A stretch of DNA of 64,000 bases from a virus, in IMG/VR virus record IMGVR_UViG_3300020439_000005, positions 1 through 64,000 of that record; one strand, 5' to 3'. The number at the start of each line of letters is the position of its first letter. Positions within the stretch are counted from its first letter, which is position 1. Position numbers and translations under genes: made by a program. Below are positions 29,501 to 38,217 of this stretch, one piece after another. The notes under the pieces are model-generated. The model did not search any database. It was not told the origin of the DNA and saw only the letters and a program-made list of their open reading frames with translations.

Positions 29501-32149
29501 TTCCATATCGAGATAGATTGGCGAGCAAGCCATCTCTGAAAGTCCGTACTTAGTAGTGGATTCTCTAGCCGTGACTTGGTTTCCACTTGCGGAGGAAGTC
29601 CACGTTGAGGAATGGTCGGTGCTACGGAGTAGCGTAGGAGACATGGAAAGTCTAGTTCCTAATCGCTCATGTCCGGGCCAAGGTCTGTTCCTTCCATAGG
29701 TCCATGTTCCACTAACTCCGGTTGGTTTGATGTAGTCCCATGCTCGACGACCTGTGTTGGTGTCGGTGAAAGACCAAAACGGCGTACTAACACCACGGAA
29801 TAACCACTTATCATGACCGTACTCACCATTCATTCTAGGGAAGCCACTATCGGCTCTAAGGACTATTTCACCATCTGATGTTGCTATGTATCTATCACAT
29901 AGGTCGTAGCCTAATGGCGGTGGTATTCGTAATGCACCTTCACCTTCTCCGTAGATGTTAGGAGATAAGTAGTTGTTATCTGTGCCATCAATTGATACTA
30001 TCGAGATGCCCCGAAGGACGACTTTACCATCACGATGTTTACCATCAACCGAAGGTAAGGAGCGTTCACCAATCGTAGGTCTACCGGGATAAGTTGCGTC
30101 TGCTGACGAACGAGCCGGTACGTTGCTATCCATCTGAGATACTCCGGCTTGGAAGCCTGTTCCGAGTTGGTCGTGAGATGGGTCGCCCTGTGCGTTGGCG
30201 TCCCTCTTTGATACTGAGAATATGGAGTTGCTTGCGGCGGTGCTACTAGCGTCGGCAGTATGATAGTAGCCCTGTTCAGACCCACCAATCATACCTATTC
30301 TGAAATAAACTGTTCCACGTGAATAATGATAAAACCCTTCATCACCTGTAAGGCCATTCTCGAATATGCTACCATGACTGAGTGTTAACTTGCATACTGT
30401 TCTATCAGAGCCACTTTGACCACTATTGCCATAGGCTGTCGTACCTGCACTTGGATTACCTAGTGCGGTGCCCCAAGCCGTAGCGTTTCCTGTGGTAGTG
30501 ACTGAATCCGAAGACAATAACCACCATCCATTCCAATTTCTACCTACGACGGATGAGTCCTCTGCTTCTTCATTAGTACCGTCTGTGTTCCCTCTAAGAC
30601 CCCATCTGTCCGGCCATAGCCTGTGTACGTTGGATGGGAATGTTGCGTCTTTACCTGTTCCTATAACTCCTGTAATACCTTCAAGATATATCGGCGTACC
30701 TGCGGGCAGTTCTTGTATCTCGGTGGTAGTCATACAGTCAACGTATATTCGTAGACCACCACTACTATTCTTTTCGATAGCAAGAACGGCTCCCCTGTGA
30801 GGCGGGGGAGCAAGTGCATACTTATGCACACCACCGTTGGTCTGAGAGTCTGTGGTATGCCTATCCGTCATTTGCTCGTTGAGCCAATTGTTGCTCTGAG
30901 CCGAAGGTGCAAGTGGACCCTGTGTGAAGTCAAAGAATGGGAATACTTGAGCGGAACAGTCTTTGGTCTCGTCATAATTGGTTGAGACATAGGTACTGTC
31001 GTCTTCACTACCATATCCTTGTAGTCCATCCCATATTGAGTATAGAGTCGATGTGACCGTACCGCCGATGTGTCTTGTTTGGTCGTAGACGTATGGTATG
31101 ATTACACCGTCGTTAAGGCTGTACGTACCATCTTTCAAAAAGCAAGCAAGAGCCATCTTCATTCTATACTTGGGTCCTTGGACTGCTGTGCTGTCGAAGG
31201 ACATGTGGAAGTTGCTCATTGGTAAAGCGTCAACTGTGTTAGCGTGAAGAAGGCCGGTTAGGTGGTCTCCCGATTTACCGAATATCTTGTACTTGATAGT
31301 AGCCGAGTCTGCACCTTCGGGGTCCGGCTCGTATCTCGTTATTCCATTGGCATAGTAGGCCGATGCGGGATAGCCCTTTGCTATCTTAGTCGTGGCACTT
31401 GTTATCTCCTTGTGAAATTGATTTACGTCAAGGAGCATAGGATGGAAGACAGTCGCTCTGTAAGGAGAATCGTTAGGTAGTGCGTCATATCCAAAGTCAC
31501 TCTCGCTGTTGGTATCGACCATCCATGTTATTCTTGTATCTGCGGTGTGAGTCGGAAGTGCAGTTGACGAAGACGCTTCTCTACCTTGTACGCCGTGAGG
31601 CAACCATGCGGGTTTGTCTGCGTTGGATTCTCCGACGTGTCGATAGTCGTCGATGAACTCGGCGAGTTCCTGTATGGTCATGAAGACAGGGTATGGACCG
31701 TTATCACGAACTGACTCGGTCACTTCTGTTTGTAAGGGGCTACTTCGCTTCGCAGGTTCGTAGGTGGCAGAATACTCAGAGAATGAATCGGCGGTCTGTG
31801 CCGTTGGAGCGATAAGGAATACCGACGTCTTAGAAGAAGCCGAATGATTCAAAGTGCAAATTGGCTTGAAGCCACCCGACCCCGAGATAGTGATGGTTCG
31901 CTCGGTTCCGGTGGGTGTAGTACCGTCGTCCATTATCGCCTCGACTCTGATACCGGGCGTACGTGCGACGTCGTCCACGCCTCCTAAATCTGCGGCGGTG
32001 TTAGGTCCGAAAGTAGAACGAAATACTTGAGGGTCGACAGTTAGACCACCCTCACCTTTGACGTAAGCGGGCCACATTGGTTGGAGTTCAGCGAGACCAT
32101 TCTTCACACGTGAGAACGGCTTGTCTATGTTCTGTGTACTCCTCGCCAT
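26543..32149 (-). CDS. Giant tail protein with PKD-like domains, 1868 aa
   Basis: Directly downstream of the tape measure gene and coupled to it by 1 bp. The first 1500 residues are Ser/Thr/Gly-rich and unrecognised. Two Ig-like modules follow at about 1540-1645 (VEYGDGTDSGWVEV) and 1650-1735 (FSFGDGSSDVSGS with TLIVTDSNG); the second is a clear PKD domain. The last 100 residues form a compact domain (MISFNYQRQGGEVGQTPY). It is probably a distal tail or receptor-binding component. Confidence 0.8.
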   Translation of the reverse strand: MARSTQNIDKPFSRVKNGLAELQPMWPAYVKGEGGLTVDPQVFRSTFGPNTAADLGGVDDVARTPGIRVEAIMDDGTTPTGTERTITISGSGGFKPICTLNHSASSKTSVFLIAPTAQTADSFSEYSATYEPAKRSSPLQTEVTESVRDNGPYPVFMTIQELAEFIDDYRHVGESNADKPAWLPHGVQGREASSSTALPTHTADTRITWMVDTNSESDFGYDALPNDSPYRATVFHPMLLDVNQFHKEITSATTKIAKGYPASAYYANGITRYEPDPEGADSATIKYKIFGKSGDHLTGLLHANTVDALPMSNFHMSFDSTAVQGPKYRMKMALACFLKDGTYSLNDGVIIPYVYDQTRHIGGTVTSTLYSIWDGLQGYGSEDDSTYVSTNYDETKDCSAQVFPFFDFTQGPLAPSAQSNNWLNEQMTDRHTTDSQTNGGVHKYALAPPPHRGAVLAIEKNSSGGLRIYVDCMTTTEIQELPAGTPIYLEGITGVIGTGKDATFPSNVHRLWPDRWGLRGNTDGTNEEAEDSSVVGRNWNGWWLLSSDSVTTTGNATAWGTALGNPSAGTTAYGNSGQSGSDRTVCKLTLSHGSIFENGLTGDEGFYHYSRGTVYFRIGMIGGSEQGYYHTADASSTAASNSIFSVSKRDANAQGDPSHDQLGTGFQAGVSQMDSNVPARSSADATYPGRPTIGERSLPSVDGKHRDGKVVLRGISIVSIDGTDNNYLSPNIYGEGEGALRIPPPLGYDLCDRYIATSDGEIVLRADSGFPRMNGEYGHDKWLFRGVSTPFWSFTDTNTGRRAWDYIKPTGVSGTWTYGRNRPWPGHERLGTRLSMSPTLLRSTDHSSTWTSSASGNQVTARESTTKYGLSEMACSPIYLDMELTAHFPSQANRMVLIEFDGNESHPVFGRHSMVVDTPAQNYGMGIEPIWDGVDIDGVTQYRAPLSVSGTSLGGTSNDLEFFGDSKFGSSTIGTDGEVGVFSLAMSSFQHSGTNLGYRRGGFFGTTPTADNTDITSGTYRQVPGLHNMRRLFWNHTPNAQNTVITTNAYNPLANSKSTVSFPPLSTFNRPAVWMTGGAPHLTTDGTWTGFVDVDGNDKFDIPGTGGFGKLGSGFGTSNYFSFAQGTNTLRTIFNEKGMTFMWNGEVVGTDRSCRIPVWAMSIKMCDIATFPIRTPIAYPSAGTEEWADFWLEGDPAVMNTGLRDYNRDDRLSHGSYEGARYNYYVGPMTYTHTTSPTIINFNSSTDASADWTKITGLDEANNQYFVVATSLANLKTSNVYIGKGTFSVTSNQLIISNFTWIDANFTPSLSSSNNGDTFHVLVAMESEPIYRDAIETSVLGGYDGSDGNRDWFYYPARTLAHVPASPTEHLDSKGEITRLTNPTLQKSNQDLQIDSMTLRQLPTANMLPFTVDTIKQQPATNVGKYTSLNIYAENVDTSRGMDLRVTLLRPPTVATIDQEASTVIPGYEERTITFTGGFGTLDLTDLDTTAITDGFVIRYLFYIPSVSDTLHHPIDWSAIPTITQWDIEYNVKPDADVAVVSNSYDASTATSVGSSDTSFTTKVGHVVTFRVTGSSTDADRKIKEIKVEYGDGTDSGWVEVKTPANSITQDISHVYSTTSGTRNVKAYVKDDNDVESVASDPTITYTITNAAPVAVLRAIPTMVRAGQAIRFDGTSSYSINTSASLSTYAFSFGDGSSDVSGSTAYNDHTYAEAGEYQATLIVTDSNGTASPTVKVVVKVLPATLIVPLTLNTRPSSFNRRRSANFTQTPVLDAVYPEVTDKGQRTDEFEMAGIFLKETENTDIEFMEELLQSGALVEFEYEAVNYSGTATNKTFVGRMISFNYQRQGGEVGQTPYTAVFVREAGLGA

Positions 32150-34746
32150 TATATCGTCCCCGATGCTCCACTTCTAACCGACCTTGAGATTATCCTTGGT
32201 AATTCTCTCTCCATCATTCTCTTGATTGAGGCTGAATCTTGATTATCTCCTGTTATATTGATGTCTCCTAAGTTGACGTTAATTACGGTGTCTGAACTCT
32301 TAGCCCTATTATCCGGTTGATTGATTGTTATTCCTTCTCCTATTCTATTGAGTACAGTTGAAGTCAAAGGTATGACTGCCTCTGCCCCTGCCTCACCAAC
32401 CAAAGAAAAGGTTGGAGACGTCACCACACCACCCTTAGCCAATTTTGTTATTGGTCCACCTTCTATGCCTGTGATTCTTCCGAACTCATCTCTCGGTGCG
32501 TCACGCATTCTCCTTGCTCTTTCGTTTGCTAGTTTTATCTGTTGACTGCTACGTGGGTCCTTCAGTTTGTCTCTAAAGCCTCGTAGTTGTTTGATGATTG
32601 GAAGATTCCTTAGTGCGTCCTTTACTCGGTCGGCGGTTCGTATTATGCCCTTCAATGCGTCATCGAATAACTTAGTTGCCTTTTGTACTATCTTTAGTTC
32701 GCCAACCATCCTTCTCAAACCGGGGAATCTTGTGAATGCCTTGCTTATACCTTTACCTAATCCAACGACTATCTTCGTTAGACCCTTTGCGATACCTGCG
32801 AAGTCGGCTACGGTATGGAAAAGGTTGCTGAGTTTTTCGTTTGTGCCTTCAAAGTAAACACCTAGCACACGGAATATGTACCCTACACCGGAGAATACAA
32901 CCATGGCTTCCAATACTAGATTTATGAACGTCGAGAAGATGTTTACTAGACTGCCAAAACTACCATCGAAGTCTGCAATTGCTTGAGCGAACTCAATGAA
33001 TAAACCGAACAGTCTAACAAACGGAGTCACTAATGCAACCATTACTTTTCCTACTTTAGCAAGTGCAGGGAGTATGTTTGCTATCGCCGTAAGGACTTCA
33101 ATGAATAGAGGTATGGTAGTCACTAGAGTGTCTATGGCTTGTGGTAGGTTTTCTTTCAGAGTCTTAGCCAACTGAATTACTTGCGGAGTCAACTGTTCGA
33201 CTAAGCCGCCGGGTTCGTTGAGAGTTTTACCAAAGTCGCTTATGACTCCGTTAGTTTTCTCTCCTTGATACTCCATATCGAATAAGGCTCGGACGAAGTG
33301 AACCCCTAGTGCTAGGGACGCTTCTTCGACCTGTGATTTGAAAACACGCATGGCCTCGAAGGACGATTTTTGCAGAGTCTCAGCGAATCGTATAGTTCGG
33401 CCCTCGGCTTGGAAATTAGCGGCGGCTAATTTATCGAAAGCGTCCACTTGCGACATTAGGCTAAGGACAGCCGTACCACCACGCACACCGAATATCTCCA
33501 ACGCTTGTGCCGCCGTGATATTCGCATCTCGCATCTGATGAAGTAAGTCCGTAAGTGAAGTGAGACCGGTCGTTTGCATCTCTACTGTTTTCAATAATTC
33601 ATCTCCCGATGATTTCAGTTCTGATTGTCTAGCCTCTGCTCTTTTCATGGCAGTTGTTGTCTCCATCAATTCGATATTACGCTTCTGCGTAGTTATGTTG
33701 AGGTTCTCATTCGCAAGTTCTAGTCTTCGTATTTGGTCTAACTCCGATTCATTCAACTCTCTATTTTGTTGAGCGGCTCGGAACCTAATCTCAGAGATTG
33801 CTAGGCTGTTTTTCCTTTCTTGTATGGCGAGGTCGTTGAGTTCACTCTGTAAGCCTTTGACTTCCATGCTAAGGCGTTCCGTAATACGAGTAGTAATTGC
33901 CATCTGATTCATTGTTGCTTTCAATGCTTGATTCGCAGACATACCTGCGTCTGAAAGTACGAAAACGTCGAGATTTAGGTCATTGATTACTTTCCTTGCA
34001 TCGAATGTCGGCTTCAACAACTTGTTGATAGCCATACGCAGACCTGTACCTGCTACGGTACCCCTTAGACCCGCATTACCTAATGCACCAATCGCCGCCG
34101 CCGTCTCCTCAATGCCAACACCTGCGGCGGCGGCAACCGGAGCAACGAACTTCATGGCTTCTCCAAGTGTGACGATGTCGACGTTAGCACTCGTAAACGT
34201 CTGAACGAGAACGTCAGTCGCCTTGTCTAAGTCTCCTATCTCCATACGGAATGCCTTAACTGACGCTACACCAATTGTAGTAGCAGTTTGAATATCGACA
34301 CCACCTGCGATAGCGAACTTAACCAACTTGTCGATTACTTCGTCATCAACCATCTCATTGAAGGACACACCTGCGATAGCCAATACTTCGGCGGCTTGAG
34401 CGGCTTGAGTCGCAGTAAATCTTGTGTTGGCTCCAATGTCCCTAATGGTCTTCTCAAGAACCATAGCCTCACCTGCGGTAGTATTCATAACCGCTTGAGT
34501 ACGCACTAGCGTATCGTTAAACTCAATGAATAGTTCAGAAGATTGTTTGAGGAACCCTGCGGTTAAACCTGCTCCTACTGCTGAAGCACCAAGGGTTATC
34601 GCTCGGAAGTTTGCGTTCATGGCTGTACCGAACCGAGATACCTTCCCACCGGCCATCAAAAGCGACCGACCAACGTCGGACATTCCCTTCTTGAATCCCC
34701 GTGTATCGGCTGTGACTCGGGTCATTATTTCCGTAGTCTCAGCCAT
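32149..34746 (-). CDS. Tail tape measure protein
   Basis: An 865-residue TP901-type tape measure. The N-terminus has the typical MTRVTADTRGFKKGMSDVG start and the FIEFNDTLVRTQAVMNTT / TRFTATQAAQAAEVLAIAG signature. A long helical, charged segment lies at about 280-380, hydrophobic stretches at 530-660, and a short Gly-containing C-terminal part follows (GGVVTSPTFSLVGEAGAEAVIPL). It sets tail length and helps eject DNA. It lies just after the tail chaperones, as in most tailed viruses. Confidence 0.92.
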   Translation of the reverse strand: MAETTEIMTRVTADTRGFKKGMSDVGRSLLMAGGKVSRFGTAMNANFRAITLGASAVGAGLTAGFLKQSSELFIEFNDTLVRTQAVMNTTAGEAMVLEKTIRDIGANTRFTATQAAQAAEVLAIAGVSFNEMVDDEVIDKLVKFAIAGGVDIQTATTIGVASVKAFRMEIGDLDKATDVLVQTFTSANVDIVTLGEAMKFVAPVAAAAGVGIEETAAAIGALGNAGLRGTVAGTGLRMAINKLLKPTFDARKVINDLNLDVFVLSDAGMSANQALKATMNQMAITTRITERLSMEVKGLQSELNDLAIQERKNSLAISEIRFRAAQQNRELNESELDQIRRLELANENLNITTQKRNIELMETTTAMKRAEARQSELKSSGDELLKTVEMQTTGLTSLTDLLHQMRDANITAAQALEIFGVRGGTAVLSLMSQVDAFDKLAAANFQAEGRTIRFAETLQKSSFEAMRVFKSQVEEASLALGVHFVRALFDMEYQGEKTNGVISDFGKTLNEPGGLVEQLTPQVIQLAKTLKENLPQAIDTLVTTIPLFIEVLTAIANILPALAKVGKVMVALVTPFVRLFGLFIEFAQAIADFDGSFGSLVNIFSTFINLVLEAMVVFSGVGYIFRVLGVYFEGTNEKLSNLFHTVADFAGIAKGLTKIVVGLGKGISKAFTRFPGLRRMVGELKIVQKATKLFDDALKGIIRTADRVKDALRNLPIIKQLRGFRDKLKDPRSSQQIKLANERARRMRDAPRDEFGRITGIEGGPITKLAKGGVVTSPTFSLVGEAGAEAVIPLTSTVLNRIGEGITINQPDNRAKSSDTVINVNLGDINITGDNQDSASIKRMMERELPRIISRSVRSGASGTI

Positions 34747-34747
34747 T

Positions 34748-34957
34748 TTATCTCCTCACCATTTGGTTCGCTCTCGCTTTCTGCTCCGCTCGCCTATGTT
34801 GCTCTGCTTCCCTACGGTTTTTCACGGAGAAGGCTGTTGCGAGGAAATGAGCCTCTCTAGGGTCTAATTCTAACCATTGAGGGAGGCCCATGCCAAGATA
34901 GGCGAGCAACTCGAATAAGAACTGACCTTCGTCCGAGGAGGCGTACTCGGACATCAC
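34748..34957 (-). CDS. Tail assembly chaperone, distal (T) segment
   Basis: A 69-residue frame starting with GTG/ATG at the end of the 105-residue tail chaperone, just before the tape measure. It is basic at its end (NRREAEQHRRAEQKARANQ). The reading frame is -1 relative to the preceding gene and connects through a slippery heptamer, so it is probably made mainly as the extension of a 174-residue frameshift product (like lambda G-T). Independent start is possible. Confidence 0.65.
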   Translation of the reverse strand: MMSEYASSDEGQFLFELLAYLGMGLPQWLELDPREAHFLATAFSVKNRREAEQHRRAEQKARANQMVRR

Positions 34958-35271
34958 TCTAAAGGGGTGTTAACTGCATCCATTATCGCTGATGTTAACT
35001 CGGCTATCAAAGAGAGAGGTAGTTGTTGGAACTTGCCCCATGTGAGCGTTCCGTCGCATTTCTGCATCATCTCGAAGACCATGAGCATACCTAGTTTCTC
35101 AGCCTTGTCTTCTTCGCTTAGTCCCGTTAGTTCGGGGTTCGATTTGAGACCGTTGTACTCTCTCATTGAAAGAGGTAAAACTTGAATCTCATCGACACCC
35201 ATTTTCAAGGGTTTTACATCTACTGTTATGGGTTCTGAAGCCCGTTCTATTGCTGTATCAAGCCAACTCAT
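34954..35271 (-). CDS. Tail assembly chaperone (G-like)
   Basis: 105 residues between the tail tube and the tape measure, the usual place of chaperone G. It starts with a Shine-Dalgarno (GGTGAT) and ends with the codons for VNTPLE. The segment PLSMREYNGLKSNPELTGLSEEDKAEKLG is of the type seen in phage tail assembly chaperones. The 3' end has a canonical -1 slippery site leading into the 69-residue frame. Confidence 0.7.
   Translation of the reverse strand: MSWLDTAIERASEPITVDVKPLKMGVDEIQVLPLSMREYNGLKSNPELTGLSEEDKAEKLGMLMVFEMMQKCDGTLTWGKFQQLPLSLIAELTSAIMDAVNTPLE
34960..34966 (-). promoter_or_regulatory. Slippery site for -1 frameshift (CCCTTTA)
   Basis: The messenger reads ACC CCT TTA GAG TGA. 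The heptamer C-CCT-TTA is in the phase needed for tandem -1 slippage (to CCC TTT), after which AGA GTG ATG continues into the 69-residue frame. The product would be 174 residues. Confidence 0.65.
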
Positions 35272-35283
35272 TTTTTATCACCA

Positions 35284-35721
35284 TCAGGAGTCAGTAGCGG
35301 TGTAGGTCCATGTTAACGCTTCAAAAGATGCGTTTATCATTAACGGTCCCTCTCCTCCCGCTTCTAGTCCTTCGATTGCTAAATCGGTAAAGACGCAATT
35401 ACTCAATTTGAAAACTTTGGTACCTGTCGTGGTACCTACTGCCTGTGTTCCGGCGGCGGCGAATCGAATCTCAAACTCCTCATCGTTAGTGAACATGTCG
35501 TGAAGTTCCGAGGATTTGATACCCCATGAAGCGGTAAGAGAACCCGATGCGGATTTTAGTCCACGGGTGTTAGCAGTTGCATAGGACGAGCCTAGTTCGA
35601 CGTATTTTCCGGTAGCGGCGGCAAGGGTAAAATCACCTTGCACATAGCCTACTAAGGCACTTGTTGAAGTACCGCTAGTGCGGATAGAACCCGTGACTCC
35701 TGTAAACTCATGTAAAGCCAT
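35284..35721 (-). CDS. Major tail (tube) protein
   Basis: 145 residues: small, beta-rich, Gly/Thr/Ala-rich (MALHEFTGVTGSIRTSGTSTSALVG), like phage tail tube proteins. Position before the tail chaperones and tape measure and a strong class III promoter of its own fit an abundant virion protein. The C-terminus (MINASFEALTWTYTATDS) is also typical. A less likely alternative is a decoration protein. Confidence 0.75.
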   Translation of the reverse strand: MALHEFTGVTGSIRTSGTSTSALVGYVQGDFTLAAATGKYVELGSSYATANTRGLKSASGSLTASWGIKSSELHDMFTNDEEFEIRFAAAGTQAVGTTTGTKVFKLSNCVFTDLAIEGLEAGGEGPLMINASFEALTWTYTATDS

Positions 35722-35732
35722 TAAGCAAAACG

Positions 35733-35759
35733 GAGTCAGAGGAGGGTATTAACTGACTC
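35733..35759 (-). promoter_or_regulatory. Class III promoter inside an inverted repeat
   Basis: GTTAATACCC (35753-35744) lies 25 nt from ATG 35721. It is enclosed by the arms GAGTCAG and CTGACTC (7 bp), which could act as an operator or mark the 5' end of the messenger. Confidence 0.65.
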
Positions 35760-35761
35760 GG

Positions 35762-36106
35762 TTAGGCTTCAACCACTTCTGCGTCCTGTTCGGGCATAGC
35801 GGTTGCGTCTAAGGCCAACCGTACGGCCCTTTCGAGGCAGTCAGAGCAGTTGTCTCTGTCGGTCACGTATGACCAAAGGGAAGTGGATTCTTCGGTGTTA
35901 GGGGTACCCCACCAATGGTCTCTACCGATGCAGGTTAAGGCTCCCTTGAATGAGTTGTTTTGGTCCACGATTTGCTCACCGCATAGGGTCAAGCGATAGC
36001 CGTAGGAGTCAGTACCCCTTCGGACGATATGCGTCTTGCGAGACGTCATGTCGTAGTCGGAACAATAGTGGGTCGTGTGCTGTTGTACATATTCAATGTC
36101 TTCCAT
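35762..36106 (-). CDS. Cys/His-rich accessory protein, 114 aa
   Basis: Behind a class I promoter (21 nt to ATG). Cysteines at about 15, 42, 59, 87 and 90 (the last two as CSDC) with several His suggest metal binding. No family recognised. The acidic C-terminus reads MPEQDAEVVEA. It lies alone between the tail tube gene and the glycosyltransferase unit. Confidence 0.65.
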   Translation of the reverse strand: MEDIEYVQQHTTHYCSDYDMTSRKTHIVRRGTDSYGYRLTLCGEQIVDQNNSFKGALTCIGRDHWWGTPNTEESTSLWSYVTDRDNCSDCLERAVRLALDATAMPEQDAEVVEA

Positions 36107-36127
36107 GTTTAAGCGGAAGGGGTTGGC

Positions 36128-36150
36128 CTATATAATATGTTCGTTTTGTG
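36128..36150 (-). promoter_or_regulatory. Class I promoter
   Basis: CACAAAAC, 7 nt, TTATATAG, then 21 nt to ATG 36106. Confidence 0.75.
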
Positions 36151-36152
36151 AA

Positions 36153-36437
36153 TTAGTAGTATCTTCTATTATCCCAACGCCGAGATACTTGATTAGACAA
36201 CACCTTGCGTGGTTTTATCTTACCATCGAACGGGTCGATACAGTACCAACCCGGTTCCCTGTCCTCATCCCTTTCTTTGATGCACAGGTCGCACATGTGC
36301 TTGGAGTATTTGTTGTGCTTGTCTGCTTCCGGTACTAACTTTCTAAGCCTCTCAATCGTCTCGTCTCGGGAGTCACCAAACTTCAATTGAATGTCGCAGG
36401 TTCGCCCGTGAACTTTGCATCTATGTTTGCACTTCAC
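36153..36437 (-). CDS. Small zinc-binding-like protein, 94 aa
   Basis: It starts at a GTG that overlaps the stop of the glycosyltransferase (GTGA). It has an N-terminal CKHRCKVHGRTC cluster and a CDLC pair in the middle, suggesting a zinc site, and is otherwise basic. It is the last gene of the glycosyltransferase unit. Not recognised. Confidence 0.6.
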   Translation of the reverse strand: MKCKHRCKVHGRTCDIQLKFGDSRDETIERLRKLVPEADKHNKYSKHMCDLCIKERDEDREPGWYCIDPFDGKIKPRKVLSNQVSRRWDNRRYY

Positions 36438-37768
36438 AGTCCAACCCTCGAATTATTACCTAGAGGATGAGGAGACTTTGAGGCGTCCCTTAGTATTCCC
36501 TCGACTTGAGTTGTTATGTCGTTCCAATCGAAGTTTTCGAGTGCAAACTCTCTTGCGTTCTTGCTCATGGTCTGACGCAGTTCCGTATCTAGCGAGATGT
36601 CTAACATGGCTTGTGCCTGTTTCACAACGTCGACCAAACCCATGTTTACTCCCCACTTTGGTCCTGTGATGAATGTCGAACATGGAATTAGGAATCCTCT
36701 TTCGTTATCGCCAATCAATTCCGGTCCTGTCGAGTTATCGGGTAGGATGCAAGGTAGGCCGCAAGCCATGGCTTCGGCAGTTGGAATGCCAAATCCTTCT
36801 CCACCTGTTGCTAGTATGTGTACGTCCGATAATTGGTACAATGCGGCCATTTGCTCGGTCGATAACCCATGTAAAGGATTAGCAGAGGAGTCACTAAACA
36901 TGACGTTCTCTCGTAGTCCTAGTTGCTCGACTAGGACAGGCAAGTCCCAACCACCCATGCCGTAGGAATCAGTTGGGTCTCCACAATGAATAATCAGACC
37001 CACCGATGATGGGTCGGGATGACGGTCTAGCATAAGTCGGAACGATTCTAACAATCGAGGTTGCTGTTTCCTATTTGTGTTCTTACCTACGGATAGGAAT
37101 ACAAACTCCCAAGGTATGTTCATTTGCTGTCGCATCAAAAGTTTGTCTGCAACTGAAATAGGTTTGAATGTCTTGAGTTCAACACCATGATACAATACGT
37201 CTCCATAGTTCTCATTGTATCTGTCTAACATAGGGTCTCTGAGAGATTCGGGAGCGGTTCCTTCGCTACCTAGCCAATTGATGTATGACTCGAATTGCTC
37301 ACGACCATAGTTAGCCATCCATAGGGGCGTGTGTAGCAGTTTGAATATGTCCTTCCACTTGTATGATAGGGGATAGCCGTCAACGGGCATATACGCAACG
37401 TATGGGGTGCCTCTGAGGTTAGTTGCTATTACGTTCTTACCTATGAACCAAGGGTCGATTAGGCTAATCACAACGTCCGGCTTTAGGCGGTCAATCGTGG
37501 CACCAATAACAGTCTCTCCGTCTTGATTGAGTTTCTCTCCTCCGAACTCACCTATTCCGGCGTGTACCATAGTCCAACCTTCGGGGTGTTTGAAGTCCTC
37601 TCCGTTGTAGTCCCACCCCATGACGTACACTTCATGGCCTCTCTTGACTAATCTCTTGCAGATGGCTCTAGTGACTACGGCGTACCCTGTCGGTCGTGTG
37701 GGTTGCTCACTCATCCATAGAATCTTCAATCGCTTGCCCTTGGGTTTTGACTTTCGCTTCTTCCCCAT
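36434..37768 (-). CDS. GT4-family glycosyltransferase
   Basis: 444 residues with a GT-B layout. An N-terminal domain starts KILWMSEQPTRPTGYAVVTR. The C-terminal domain has FLSVGKNTNRKQ, the HILATGGEGFGIPTAEAMACG motif with the EX7E region that binds the nucleotide sugar, and NSTGPELI. It would transfer a sugar to a protein, lipid or DNA. Its location in the virion block suggests modification of capsid or tail proteins. The N-terminus is basic (MGKKRKSKPKGKR). The start follows a TTCAAAACCC-containing leader. Confidence 0.9.
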   Translation of the reverse strand: MGKKRKSKPKGKRLKILWMSEQPTRPTGYAVVTRAICKRLVKRGHEVYVMGWDYNGEDFKHPEGWTMVHAGIGEFGGEKLNQDGETVIGATIDRLKPDVVISLIDPWFIGKNVIATNLRGTPYVAYMPVDGYPLSYKWKDIFKLLHTPLWMANYGREQFESYINWLGSEGTAPESLRDPMLDRYNENYGDVLYHGVELKTFKPISVADKLLMRQQMNIPWEFVFLSVGKNTNRKQQPRLLESFRLMLDRHPDPSSVGLIIHCGDPTDSYGMGGWDLPVLVEQLGLRENVMFSDSSANPLHGLSTEQMAALYQLSDVHILATGGEGFGIPTAEAMACGLPCILPDNSTGPELIGDNERGFLIPCSTFITGPKWGVNMGLVDVVKQAQAMLDISLDTELRQTMSKNAREFALENFDWNDITTQVEGILRDASKSPHPLGNNSRVGL

Positions 37769-37824
37769 GAGTTAATGCGGGAAGTGACGGGTTTTGAACC
37801 AATCGCTCGAACTTAAGATTCGGC

Positions 37825-38214
37825 TTAGATAACAAAACGAGACCTAAGCGTCGCCGTAGGTCGAGAGTCTAGCCCGTGTTGCAGAGTTCCCGAGCCACCG
37901 AATGTCTTGTACTTCTCATCATCAAGCAAAAGTCGATTTCCACTTGTAGTTAGTTTGGGTGTTATCGAGTCACTTTGGTCAGTCGACCAACCGGCTCTAA
38001 TTACACCAACCAAGCCCGGTCTAGTCGATAGCACGTTTGTACCACTAATTGCATACTTAGCAGTAGGTGTGCCAACTCCTGTGCCGTCTAGGAAGTCAGA
38101 GAGGCTGTCGATTAGAGTCTCGGCAGTCGAGGTCTCTGAGGACCACGTAGCGAGACCATACCATACGGGATTACGGAATATCAGTCGAATAGTCTCGTAC
38201 CGTTGACGTTCCAT
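37825..38214 (-). CDS. Hypothetical protein, 129 aa
   Basis: Not recognised. Beta-rich with a basic N-terminus and Ser/Thr/Gly content typical of virion proteins (LDGTGVGTPTAKYAISGTN). It follows an unknown gene by 3 bp within the 38.2-39.2 kb unit. The 56 nt before the glycosyltransferase hold no gene. Confidence 0.6.
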   Translation of the reverse strand: MERQRYETIRLIFRNPVWYGLATWSSETSTAETLIDSLSDFLDGTGVGTPTAKYAISGTNVLSTRPGLVGVIRAGWSTDQSDSITPKLTTSGNRLLLDDEKYKTFGGSGTLQHGLDSRPTATLRSRFVI

Positions 38215-38217
38215 GTG

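Noticed and set aside
34963-34973. GTTAACACCCC in the tail chaperone gene as a class III promoter
   Set aside because: It differs from the box, lies only 9-18 nt before the next start codons, and the T segment is better explained by frameshifting.
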